Shown: piece after piece, positions 8,992 to 17,799 of the stretch
How the letters are laid out: every line of letters starts with the position of its first letter
How positions within the stretch are numbered: position 1 is the first letter of the stretch
NCBI RefSeq assembly: GCF_019278565.1
Contig: NZ_CP058988.1
Location: forward strand, 4,278,001 to 4,342,000
Direction of reading: 5' to 3'
DNA from: Cellulophaga sp. HaHa_2_95
GTDB taxonomy: Bacteria > Bacteroidota > Bacteroidia > Flavobacteriales > Flavobacteriaceae
DNA length: 64,000 bases
Position numbers and translations under genes: made by a program
The notes under the pieces: generated by a model
Seen by the model: only the letters and a program-made list of their open reading frames with translations
Database searches by the model: none
What the model was told of the DNA's origin: nothing

Positions 8992-11688
8992 TTATAAATC
9001 ATATTTAATTTTAAACATCACATATCGTGGTTGTACCACATACGATGAGGTTCTATAAAAGAGCTCATTAAAACTATCTTGATTGAGTTCTGTATTGTTC
9101 AATAAATTGGTTACTTCTACACTATACTCCCACTTACTATCCTCTTTTTGATAAGATAAACTGGTATCTAAATTACCATACTCATTATCAATAGTATTTG
9201 CTTTATCTCTGTAATGGTAGTAATCTAAATCTGCTAGAAAAATAAAACTTTTTAGAAAAGCCGCATCAACTTTTAGAAATGGTGTGTCTGTATAATACGT
9301 AGATGAATTTCCTCCGTTATCATAATTATTAAGGGCATAGTTATAACCCACCTCTACATTTGGGGCATCTCTAAAGCTTGTGGCTAAGGATGCTCTATAG
9401 CTTTGTGTCAAAGACTCTGACGTACTAGGGCTACCATTAACAATATTATTTAAATTAGAATAGGAAAGCGATCCTCTGGAACTCACCTTTATCTTACCAA
9501 ATGTTCTTTGAAAATTAGCAGACCCTGACAACACTTCATCTTCCAAATTAGAATTGATGGTTGAACTTACTTGATTAATGCCAACGATAGCACTATTATT
9601 TTTAAAAGCATCTACACGTTTACTATAATTAACAGTAGCGAAAATGTTTTGCATGTTAAACATGCTAAAGCTGAAAAAATTAAGTGATAAATTATGAAAC
9701 AAAGCACTTTCTAAATCACGATTTCCTTGATACATGGAATTGTAATTACTAAAAATATAGGCTCTAGAAAATTTATCTATATCTGAAAACTGTCGGTTAA
9801 CCGTATAATTAAACCGAATACTCTCTGACTGCTTTAATTGAAGATTTACAAAAAGATCGGGAACTACATTGAATAAATCATCTGTAACCGATGTAGCTAA
9901 TTGTGTGTTTTTCGCCGTATAATCATGTACTTTAAAACCTGGATTAAATGTAAATTTCCCGACGATTAATTTATAATGAAATCCAACAAAAATATCAGAA
10001 AACTTATATTCCACATCATTAACTAAATCATCCTCTGCAAATGCTAAGGTTGACTCGTTATCTAAAATTTGAAAGATATTTGAATTAAATTTCTGACTAC
10101 TTTGCGTGGTTCCTAGCGTAAAATTGATATTACTTTTTGCTCCCGTAATAAAATAGTAATCGGTTTTAAAATCAAACTTATTCGTTTTTATTTTTCGATC
10201 TTGATTGATATTATAATTCGCTTGTTCTTCATTCAAAGGAAGAATACTTTCAAAAGGTTGTATTTCTCTGATTGCATTATAAAACGGATCCTCATTTTGG
10301 ATTAGATACTGAGCCTCAACCGCCAATATGTTTTTTTCATCTATCGTGTAATATACATTAGCATTTTGATTAAGACTAGAAGGAGTTTGCTGTTTGTTTT
10401 CAAAAATTTGATCTGTAACGTCTGCTACAGACAAAATTCCTACATCCTCATTCTCGTCAGAAAATTTTGCAAGAGCATCATATTCCACCTGTACATTTGT
10501 ATTTGGCTTGTAAGCAGCACTTAGCTTTAACAACCCTAAATTAGATGTTTGTTCTGTTCCTGTTGTAGTTACCTCTTGCTGATTGCTACTAATATACGTT
10601 CGCGTGGCCACCGTCTGTAAGTCTGTATTCGCATAAGAATAAATTGCGAATCCACTTAAATCTAGTTTTTCTGTTGGGGCATAACTAAAATTAACCGCTC
10701 CAAATCTTGTTTCTATTTCTTTAGCACGGTTGTTTTGAAGCTGAGACAAACCCAAACCGCCATCACCAACGTTAAAACTAGTGCCTGTATTTCCTGTTCT
10801 ACTTCTAAAACCACCTGTGAAATTTCTGTAATCTCTAGAGGTAAATGGCAATTGCCCAATATTATTAAGATCTGTTAAAATATTGATACTGTACTTAGGG
10901 CTGTAAAAAAATAGTTTAGGATGCGCTAGATACCTACTATCTAATCCTAAACCAGCCGTAATTTCTCCAAACCAAAACTTCTCTTTTCCTGATTTTAATT
11001 TAATATTTAAAGCTACATTATCTTGATTATTTGTTACGCCTTTTAGTTGTGACACCTCACTATAATTTCTAAGTACTTCTATTTTATCCAAAGCATTTGC
11101 AGGAATATTTTTTGCTGCTAGTTTAGAATCTCCATCAAAAAAATCTTTTCCATCGACCATTACCTTTGTAACGGTCTTTCCTTCTACTTCTATTTCACCA
11201 TCATCATTTATTTCTACTCCGGGCAACTTACTTAGTACATCTTCTAATTTCTTTTCCGTTCCTGTTACGAAAGAGTCCGTGTTATACACAATAGTATCCC
11301 CTTTCACTACCACAGGCATCTCATAAACTACCTCAACCTCATCCAAGCTCTGTGCTTGCTCTGCCAATATTACATCGCGTTGTAGGTCTTCTTCTAGGGT
11401 TTTAATCAATAGTTCTTTAGGTTGAAAACCGATATAGCTGAATTTTAAGCTATAAGTACTGTTTTGGTTCACGCTTACCTTGTACTTTCCATTAGGATCT
11501 GTAATTCCAAAACCATCCAAACTTTTTGTCTCTTGATTTACAGCCACTACATTTGCCATTTCTAAAGGGCTTCCTAGCGAATCTTTTAATACTCCCGTAA
11601 TGGTGATTTTCTGAGCACTAGCAACATTCACCAAAGCAATTAAGCCGATAAGCACCAGTACTTGCTTTTTTCTAAATAGATATCTCAT
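8992..11688 (-). CDS. TonB-receptor-like outer-membrane beta-barrel protein
   Basis: An 898-residue protein with a signal peptide ending near ...NVASA-QK. Residues about 28-110 are a carboxypeptidase-regulatory-like domain (ITGVLKDSLGSPLEMANV, YIGFQPKELLI), followed by a plug-like region (ESVLSKLPGVEI-type motif VLSKLPGVEINDDGEI) and a long beta-barrel to the C terminus, ending in a beta strand with terminal hydrophobics. No TonB box was identified, so it may be an OMP_b-brl_3 protein without TonB-driven transport. It starts 1 nt inside the GLPGLI stop codon (TAATG), so the two are translationally coupled and likely work together. The substrate is unknown. Confidence 0.85.
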   Translation of the reverse strand: MRYLFRKKQVLVLIGLIALVNVASAQKITITGVLKDSLGSPLEMANVVAVNQETKSLDGFGITDPNGKYKVSVNQNSTYSLKFSYIGFQPKELLIKTLEEDLQRDVILAEQAQSLDEVEVVYEMPVVVKGDTIVYNTDSFVTGTEKKLEDVLSKLPGVEINDDGEIEVEGKTVTKVMVDGKDFFDGDSKLAAKNIPANALDKIEVLRNYSEVSQLKGVTNNQDNVALNIKLKSGKEKFWFGEITAGLGLDSRYLAHPKLFFYSPKYSINILTDLNNIGQLPFTSRDYRNFTGGFRSRTGNTGTSFNVGDGGLGLSQLQNNRAKEIETRFGAVNFSYAPTEKLDLSGFAIYSYANTDLQTVATRTYISSNQQEVTTTGTEQTSNLGLLKLSAAYKPNTNVQVEYDALAKFSDENEDVGILSVADVTDQIFENKQQTPSSLNQNANVYYTIDEKNILAVEAQYLIQNEDPFYNAIREIQPFESILPLNEEQANYNINQDRKIKTNKFDFKTDYYFITGAKSNINFTLGTTQSSQKFNSNIFQILDNESTLAFAEDDLVNDVEYKFSDIFVGFHYKLIVGKFTFNPGFKVHDYTAKNTQLATSVTDDLFNVVPDLFVNLQLKQSESIRFNYTVNRQFSDIDKFSRAYIFSNYNSMYQGNRDLESALFHNLSLNFFSFSMFNMQNIFATVNYSKRVDAFKNNSAIVGINQVSSTINSNLEDEVLSGSANFQRTFGKIKVSSRGSLSYSNLNNIVNGSPSTSESLTQSYRASLATSFRDAPNVEVGYNYALNNYDNGGNSSTYYTDTPFLKVDAAFLKSFIFLADLDYYHYRDKANTIDNEYGNLDTSLSYQKEDSKWEYSVEVTNLLNNTELNQDSFNELFYRTSSYVVQPRYVMFKIKYDL

Positions 11689-12584
11689 TAGTTTCTTCCT
11701 CTATTTGAGTTACCACCTGGACCTCTATTACCACCTCTAAAGCGCTCTGACATTTCTTCCATCTTAGTCAAAAGCGTTTCATTATATTCTTGCTGCGATA
11801 TGACCTTTCCTTTTGCAGGAGCTTTTATCTCTACCTTTTCATCTGCATTTAAAACAATCTTAGTACAAAGCAATACGGTATTCCCTGCGTTAACTTCTAA
11901 TATTAAACCTGGTAAGCCCCAGTATTCTCCTGGTCCTTGACTTACAGGAATTTCAGGAGTAAACCATGCTGTAATTTCAATTTCTTTTACCGCTTCTGTT
12001 TCTTTAAAAATACGCGTCTTATTTTGCGTAGTATCCTTTTTGGCAGTATTCTCGTTTCTTCTTTCTTGATCTCTTTTTCTTCTTAAAGTTTGAAAATCTG
12101 TAGAATCAATCGCTTGTATAGCTGTTGCCTTATAGCACGTGTAATTGCCTATTTTTTTTGTTTCAGAACCCATCGTCCAATTTAATTGCTTCAGGTCATC
12201 TTTGATTAAGAATACTTTACCAAACATTTCTGATTCTTTAGCATAATTTTGGTCTTTAATATTCTTATACAATTTACCACCAGAAAAATCTCCAAATCTA
12301 AATCTACCTCTGCCTCCATTTTCTCTTCCTGGAGTTTCTAGCTTTTCTTCCTCCTCATATATCGCCGCTGTTTTATCAAACGTCAGTATAAATGTTTTTT
12401 CTGACTGTTCCTTTAAGCGCTCTGTAATTCTTTTTTTCTGTTCTTCTGACATTTCACGACCACCAAAATTAAAGTCGGCCACAGATGTTTTAGAATGATA
12501 GATTGCCTTTCCCTGAAAGTCTTGAGCTTGTAGAATTGAAAAATGAAGAAGACAAATGGTGATAAATAGTAGAAATTTTTTCAT
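11688..12584 (-). CDS. GLPGLI family protein
   Basis: A 298-residue exported protein with an N-terminal signal peptide (ending near LQA-QD). It carries the defining motif in GEYWGLPGLILEVN near residue 225. This family is found mainly in Bacteroidetes and is often beside TonB-receptor-like barrels; its biochemical role is not known to me. The C-terminal tail is rich in Gly, Arg and Asn. It is the first gene of a two-gene operon with the barrel protein at 8992-11688, sharing one base with that gene's start codon. ATG at 12584 is supported by the signal peptide. Confidence 0.9.
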   Translation of the reverse strand: MKKFLLFITICLLHFSILQAQDFQGKAIYHSKTSVADFNFGGREMSEEQKKRITERLKEQSEKTFILTFDKTAAIYEEEEKLETPGRENGGRGRFRFGDFSGGKLYKNIKDQNYAKESEMFGKVFLIKDDLKQLNWTMGSETKKIGNYTCYKATAIQAIDSTDFQTLRRKRDQERRNENTAKKDTTQNKTRIFKETEAVKEIEITAWFTPEIPVSQGPGEYWGLPGLILEVNAGNTVLLCTKIVLNADEKVEIKAPAKGKVISQQEYNETLLTKMEEMSERFRGGNRGPGGNSNRGRN

Positions 12585-12882
12585 GATCTTTATAGGTTAT
12601 TGTTCTTCTGTGACTAAAAAAAATAGAAAAGGTTTAAAACTAAGGTGATAAATAATTTTTTATGCATTATTTCTAATTGATCATAGCCATAAAAAACATT
12701 CGTGCATTTCAGCAACTATTTTTTCTACTACCCAAGAATCGTTGTATATTGTGTGCCCCTTTGGGAAAGTACAAAGTGAGGTATTAAATCTAATTTAAAA
12801 CTAAAAGTGCCACGAGTATACATTAGTATTTTAAATAGTAAGAATCCAACGCTTATAAATAAAACCATTAAGAAGACGAATT

Positions 12883-13497
12883 ATGCATGTTGCAATTGCA
12901 GGAAATATTGGCGCAGGAAAAACAACCTTAACCAAATTACTTTCAAAACATTTTAACTGGGAGCCACATTTTGAAGATGTTGTAGATAACCCTTATTTAG
13001 ATGATTTTTACAATCAAATGGAGCGTTGGAGTTTTAACCTTCAAATTTATTTTTTAAATAGTAGGTTTCGCCAGATTTTAGAAATAAGAGAAACGGGGAA
13101 AAATATCATCCAAGATCGCACCATATACGAAGATGCTTATATTTTTGCACCAAACCTTCATGCGATGGGTTTGATGACGAACAGAGATTTTAGTAATTAC
13201 TCTAGCTTATTTGAGCTAATGGAAAAATTAGTTCAACCGCCAGATTTATTAATCTATTTACGAAGTTCTATTCCCAACTTAGTAAGTCAGATTCATAAAC
13301 GTGGACGCGATTATGAAAATACGATTTCTATAGATTATTTAAGCAGACTTAATGAACGTTATGAAGCGTGGAGTCAGAGCTATGAAAAAGGGAAACTCTT
13401 AATTATTGATGTTGACCATTTAGACTTTGTAGATAATCCTGAGGATTTGGGCACTATAATAAATAGAATTGATGCGGAGATAAATGGCTTGTTTTAA
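12883..13497 (+). CDS. Deoxynucleoside kinase
   Basis: A 204-residue dNK-family kinase that phosphorylates deoxynucleosides in the salvage pathway. The P-loop is GNIGAGKT (7-14), and the catalytic-site region has QDRT (77-80) followed by IYEDAYIF. The C-terminal RGRDYE is the usual LID-type arginine motif. Base preference (dA, dG, dC or T) cannot be read from sequence. It stands alone, with a terminator directly after it. A second dNK domain occurs in this window, fused to HPPK (52575-53720), but that copy differs at the DRT site. Confidence 0.9.
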   Translation: MHVAIAGNIGAGKTTLTKLLSKHFNWEPHFEDVVDNPYLDDFYNQMERWSFNLQIYFLNSRFRQILEIRETGKNIIQDRTIYEDAYIFAPNLHAMGLMTNRDFSNYSSLFELMEKLVQPPDLLIYLRSSIPNLVSQIHKRGRDYENTISIDYLSRLNERYEAWSQSYEKGKLLIIDVDHLDFVDNPEDLGTIINRIDAEINGLF

Positions 13498-13516
13498 GTA
13501 TCTATCTTACATTTAC

Positions 13517-13554
13517 AAATGGGGTTCGTATTTTATATGAATCCCATTTTTTTT
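13517..13554 (+). terminator. Terminator after the deoxynucleoside kinase gene
   Basis: AAATGGG-type stem pairs with CCCATTT and is followed by a run of eight T. It overlaps the 3' end of the convergent App1-like phosphatase gene. Confidence 0.75.
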
Positions 13555-14531
13555 GCGTGTGCCACTGCTTGATCGCTATTCTCTACAAATAAAACAGGTG
13601 TTGTTTTATAATCATCAAATAGGCTTTTTACCCGAATCATTCTCTTTTTATGATTTACACTTCTTAGGTAGATTGCCAAAATTCTGTCTGGAAATTGTTC
13701 TGCTATTTCCTTATAAATATCTGCGTCACGCTCGCCACTATCTCCAATTAAAATTATGGGTAACGCTGGGTACGTTTTTAAAATACCAAGAATCTCAATT
13801 TGCTTTTGTGGTTTATGCCCGTCTCTTTTCCTTTTAAAAAAAGAATTAAAACTACGAAGTAAAATAGGTCCTTTAGGGAAATTATTCTGCTTTAGAAACA
13901 GTTCTAAATAACGGTATAAATTCCAAGGGCTATGACTCACATAAAATATTGGATTAGAATTCTCTCCTGATGTTCCCCGATGTAATTGGTTATAAAAATC
14001 TGGAGCTCCAGTAAGCGGCAAACGATTTTTTACAGTTTTAAAAACAGTATTAAACAATACGCGCCATTTTAATGTAGAGACTACACCCGTATGCAAAATA
14101 GTATCATCAATATCTGTAATCACCCCAAAAACAGCCTTCTTAGATGGGATTAGAATTTTACCAGGAAATCTATTTTCATGGGTAATCTTTCGTTTAATAT
14201 TTGGATTTGAGTAAGAGACTTCAAAGTTCACCCAGTCTTCTTCGTTGGCTAATTTCTGCAAATCATGAACAGCCGTTTCCATTTTAAAATATCCATGATT
14301 ATCGGTTGATGTTTGCAAAACTTGGCCGTTTGGCAAAGTAATATCTATGTTGGTATGCTTTACTTCATCTGTTTCTAACCGTTTCCATGTATTCAACATC
14401 AAATTAAACCAGCCTTTATCATCTAAGTTAATAGACTCATCTTCAAGCGCTCTTCCCCTTAAATAGAAATGAGAATTGGTGCCATAAGCATCAAATGTAA
14501 TTATTTGTAAAGGATCTTTTTTAAATAACAT
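13533..14531 (-). CDS. App1-like (DUF2183) phosphatase domain protein
   Basis: A 332-residue protein. The C-terminal half is the DUF2183/App1 HAD-type catalytic domain, with the DxDxT motif as DIDDT (140-144), SHSPWNLY and the GDSGERDADIY acid motif. In yeast App1 this domain is a phosphatidate phosphatase; the bacterial substrate is not established. The N-terminal 130 residues are a beta-rich domain often seen ahead of it. ATG at 14531 was chosen over an upstream TTG that lies inside the hppA terminator. It follows hppA on the same strand, behind that terminator. Confidence 0.85.
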   Translation of the reverse strand: MLFKKDPLQIITFDAYGTNSHFYLRGRALEDESINLDDKGWFNLMLNTWKRLETDEVKHTNIDITLPNGQVLQTSTDNHGYFKMETAVHDLQKLANEEDWVNFEVSYSNPNIKRKITHENRFPGKILIPSKKAVFGVITDIDDTILHTGVVSTLKWRVLFNTVFKTVKNRLPLTGAPDFYNQLHRGTSGENSNPIFYVSHSPWNLYRYLELFLKQNNFPKGPILLRSFNSFFKRKRDGHKPQKQIEILGILKTYPALPIILIGDSGERDADIYKEIAEQFPDRILAIYLRSVNHKKRMIRVKSLFDDYKTTPVLFVENSDQAVAHAKKMGFI

Positions 14532-14547
14532 CACACTAAAATAATAC

Positions 14548-14582
14548 AAAAAAACCTGCTAATAATAGTTATTAGCAGGTTT
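14548..14582 (-). terminator. Terminator after hppA
   Basis: Minus-strand stem ACCTGCTAATAA/TTATTAGCAGGT followed by seven T. It starts about 20 nt after the hppA stop codon. Confidence 0.88.
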
Positions 14583-14601
14583 AAAAATAAAAAAAATAAA
14601 T

Positions 14602-17019
14602 CTATTTTCTAAGGGTCACTTTTTCAATCTCAACTTCTATTTGAGAATCATTAGATATAACGCTAGTCTCCTTAAAAGCTTCAACTTGCGCTTTTACTTC
14701 TTCTGGCGTTCCACTAAATATCTTTTCATCTGTTTTAGGCACTCCATTAACGATAGTGGCGTATGCTATTTTTGCTTCTGCTAGATCTGTATTATCTGTA
14801 TTTACCTCTATATTTATTACTTCTTCAACCTTTGTAACACCTTCTTCTGCATGCCCACCTAATATCGGAGCAATTACTAAACCTATCAAACAAGTAAGTT
14901 TAATTAGAATATTCATAGAAGGACCAGAAGTATCTTTAAATGGATCACCAACAGTATCTCCAGTAACAGCCGCCTTATGCGCCTCACTACCTTTAAATGT
15001 CATTTCTCCATTAATCTCTACACCCGCTTCAAAGGATTTTTTAGCATTATCCCAAGCACCACCAGCATTGTTCTGGAAGATTGCCCATAATACACCAGAA
15101 ACAGTAACACCTGCCATATAACCACCAAGCATTTCTGCTATCGCTAAATTATTCATCCCAAAGATCATTGGAATAAAAGCTATTGCTAGTGGAAAACCAA
15201 TGGTTAACAATCCTGGTAGCATCATTTCTTTTAAAGATGCTTTTGTAGAAATAGCCACACATTTATCATATCCCGGCTTTCCGGTGCCTTCCATAATTCC
15301 TGGTATATCTCTAAACTGTCTACGTACTTCTTGCACCATTTCCATAGCAGCTTTACCTACTGCGTTCATAGCTAAAGCAGAAAAAACAACAGGCACCATA
15401 CCTCCAACAAATAACATGGCTAAAACTGGTGCCTTAAATATATTAATACCGTCTATACCCGTAAACGTAACGTAGGCCGCAAAAAGAGCTAATGATGTTA
15501 AAGCCGCAGAAGCAATTGCAAATCCTTTACCGGTTGCTGCTGTTGTATTCCCTACGGAATCTAAAATATCTGTGCGCTCTCTAACGATTGGTTCTTGCTC
15601 ACTCATCTCCGCAATACCTCCTGCATTATCAGCTATTGGACCAAAAGCATCAATAGCTAATTGCATTGCTGTAGTTGCCATCATCGCAGAAGCTGCTAAT
15701 GATACCCCATAAAAACCAGCAAAAGCGTACGATGCCCATATAGCTCCTGCGAATAGTAATACGGAAGGAAACGTAGAAATCATACCCGTAGCTAAACCCG
15801 CAATGATATTTGTACCTGCCCCTGTACTTGACTGCTGTACAATTTTTAATATTGGTTTTTTACCTAGACCTGTATAGTATTCTGTAACCGAAGAAATCAC
15901 GGCTCCTACCACTAAGCCAACTAATGTAGCATAAAACACACGCATGGATGAAATATCCTGTAAGCCCTCACCAAAAAATTCCATTTTCATCGTTTCTGGC
16001 AACATCCAAGTAACCAAGCCAAAACAAGAAACTGCCACCAAAACTATAGCCGTCCAGTTCCCAATGTTTAAAGCTCCCATGACTTGAGACTCTTTAGCGT
16101 CATCATTATTAATCTTCACCAACATGGTACCTATAATCGAAATAATAATACCTACACCTGCAATTGCCATAGGTAGCAAAATGGGACCGATACCTCCAAA
16201 ACCATCTGGAATAAATCCGCCCATATCTTTAATCACATAGTTACCTAAAACCATAGCTGCTAATACGGTGGCCACATATGAACCAAACAAATCTGCCCCC
16301 ATACCTGCTACATCACCTACATTATCTCCAACGTTATCTGCTATAGTTGCAGGATTACGGGGATCATCTTCCGGGATACCTGCTTCTACTTTACCTACTA
16401 AATCTGCTCCTACATCTGCCGCTTTCGTATAAATACCACCACCTACACGTGCAAAGAGTGCAATAGATTCTGCACCCAATGAAAAACCTGCCAAGGTTTC
16501 TAAAACGATAGTCATATCCATCGTATTGGTCCAAACACCTCCCATAAAATAATGGAAAAAGAAAATAAAGAATGCGGTTAAACCTAATACAGCTAAACCA
16601 GCAACCCCAAGACCCATTACAGTACCACCACCAAAAGAGATTTTCAAAGCATTTGGCAAACTCGTTTTTGCAGCTTGTGTTGTTCTTACATTTGTTTTAG
16701 TCGCTATTTTCATTCCTATATTCCCTGCAAAAGCAGAAAAGATAGCACCAAAAATAAATGCAATAACAATTAACCAGTGTGTGGTTGGCACTACAAAAGA
16801 TACAATAGCAAGCAACACACTAACGACTACTACGAAAATTGCTAAAAGCTTATATTCCGCATTTAGAAATGCAAGTGCACCTTCATAGATGTGATCTGAA
16901 ATTTCTTTCATTTTACCATCTCCTGCATCTTGCTTAAGTACCCATGATTTCTTAATAACCATGTAAAGTAAACCTAAAAGTGCCATCACTATAGGCATAT
17001 AGATAATCATTGATTTCAT
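14602..17019 (-). CDS. hppA: Membrane-bound ion-pumping pyrophosphatase, K+-dependent type
   Basis: An 805-residue polytopic membrane protein that couples pyrophosphate hydrolysis to Na+ or H+ export. The catalytic loop [19 protein letters not shown] lies at 218-236, and [17 protein letters not shown] near 483-499. In GNTTAATG the residues A494 and G497 are those linked to K+ dependence; K+-independent pumps have Lys and Thr. This favours a Na+ pump or dual pump, which is inference. Beyond the usual end (about residue 726) there is a soluble acidic extension of roughly 79 residues with a short-repeat look. It is transcribed alone, just downstream of the soluble pyrophosphatase gene but separated by a terminator. 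Confidence 0.96.
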   Translation of the reverse strand: MKSMIIYMPIVMALLGLLYMVIKKSWVLKQDAGDGKMKEISDHIYEGALAFLNAEYKLLAIFVVVVSVLLAIVSFVVPTTHWLIVIAFIFGAIFSAFAGNIGMKIATKTNVRTTQAAKTSLPNALKISFGGGTVMGLGVAGLAVLGLTAFFIFFFHYFMGGVWTNTMDMTIVLETLAGFSLGAESIALFARVGGGIYTKAADVGADLVGKVEAGIPEDDPRNPATIADNVGDNVGDVAGMGADLFGSYVATVLAAMVLGNYVIKDMGGFIPDGFGGIGPILLPMAIAGVGIIISIIGTMLVKINNDDAKESQVMGALNIGNWTAIVLVAVSCFGLVTWMLPETMKMEFFGEGLQDISSMRVFYATLVGLVVGAVISSVTEYYTGLGKKPILKIVQQSSTGAGTNIIAGLATGMISTFPSVLLFAGAIWASYAFAGFYGVSLAASAMMATTAMQLAIDAFGPIADNAGGIAEMSEQEPIVRERTDILDSVGNTTAATGKGFAIASAALTSLALFAAYVTFTGIDGINIFKAPVLAMLFVGGMVPVVFSALAMNAVGKAAMEMVQEVRRQFRDIPGIMEGTGKPGYDKCVAISTKASLKEMMLPGLLTIGFPLAIAFIPMIFGMNNLAIAEMLGGYMAGVTVSGVLWAIFQNNAGGAWDNAKKSFEAGVEINGEMTFKGSEAHKAAVTGDTVGDPFKDTSGPSMNILIKLTCLIGLVIAPILGGHAEEGVTKVEEVINIEVNTDNTDLAEAKIAYATIVNGVPKTDEKIFSGTPEEVKAQVEAFKETSVISNDSQIEVEIEKVTLRK

Positions 17020-17078
17020 AAATTAGTCCGTTAATTATTAATTATTTCTCAAAAAAACGCATAAAATTTAAACATAAC

Positions 17079-17116
17079 AAAAAAAGTCATGCTTTTTAAT
17101 AGCATGACTTTTTTTA
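17079..17116 (-). terminator. Terminator after ppa
   Basis: AAAAAAGTCATGCT pairs with AGCATGACTTTTTT across a short loop, giving a long T-run on the minus strand. It separates ppa from hppA. Confidence 0.9.
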
Positions 17117-17133
17117 TTCTGATATTTTTGATA

Positions 17134-17661
17134 TTATATGGTAAAAGTGCGTTTCTTTTTATGGTCACTTTCTTCGTAACGCTGCACACATTGCTCGTAA
17201 ATTTCAAGAGCTTCTTTAGCATCTCCCCATCCACCAACATCTACTTTTTTCTTTTCTAAATCTTTATAGACTCTAAAGAAATGTTCTATCTCTTTTAATC
17301 TATGTGGATTAAGATCACTGATATCATGATTACTACTCCATATAGGATCTGAAACAGGAACACAGATAATTTTTTCATCTGGCCCTTTTTCATCTGTCAT
17401 ATGGAAAACACCAATAGGTCTAACTTCCATAACCACCATTGGATAAGTTGGCTGATGTCCTAAAACTAATACATCTAATGGATCACTATCTAAAGCAAGT
17501 GTTTCTGGAATAAATCCATAATCACCAGGATACATCATCGATGAAAAAAGCATTCTATCAAATCTAATTTTGTGTAATGTAAAGTCGTACTCGTATTTAT
17601 TTCTACTTCCTTTTGGAATTTCGATTAGAACATCGAAAGTTATTTCTAATTTTTCGCTCAT
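17134..17661 (-). CDS. ppa: Inorganic pyrophosphatase (soluble, family I)
   Basis: A 175-residue cytoplasmic enzyme that hydrolyses pyrophosphate to phosphate. The family I signature is DSDPLD (58-63) with the preceding YPGDYGFIPET. ATG at 17661 (MSEKLEI) fits the family start; an upstream TTG adds eight unlikely residues. Its neighbour hppA also consumes pyrophosphate but saves the energy as an ion gradient, so the pair gives two ways to deal with pyrophosphate. A -7 box TATCTTTG lies just upstream. Confidence 0.96.
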   Translation of the reverse strand: MSEKLEITFDVLIEIPKGSRNKYEYDFTLHKIRFDRMLFSSMMYPGDYGFIPETLALDSDPLDVLVLGHQPTYPMVVMEVRPIGVFHMTDEKGPDEKIICVPVSDPIWSSNHDISDLNPHRLKEIEHFFRVYKDLEKKKVDVGGWGDAKEALEIYEQCVQRYEESDHKKKRTFTI

Positions 17662-17682
17662 AATAATACTGTAATTTGTACA

Positions 17683-17690
17683 CAAAGATA
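17683..17690 (-). promoter_or_regulatory. Candidate -7 box for ppa
   Basis: TATCTTTG on the minus strand, 22 nt before the ppa ATG, fits TAnnTTTG. No -33 element is obvious. Confidence 0.4.
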
Positions 17691-17799
17691 CTTGAATAAT
17701 TTATTTTACCTCTGTAAATGGTTTAAATATCTAAGGATTTAACAAGCAATTTCAAGTATAATCTTACGAAAACGGTGTAGTAAATTTAACAGTTTCCTA

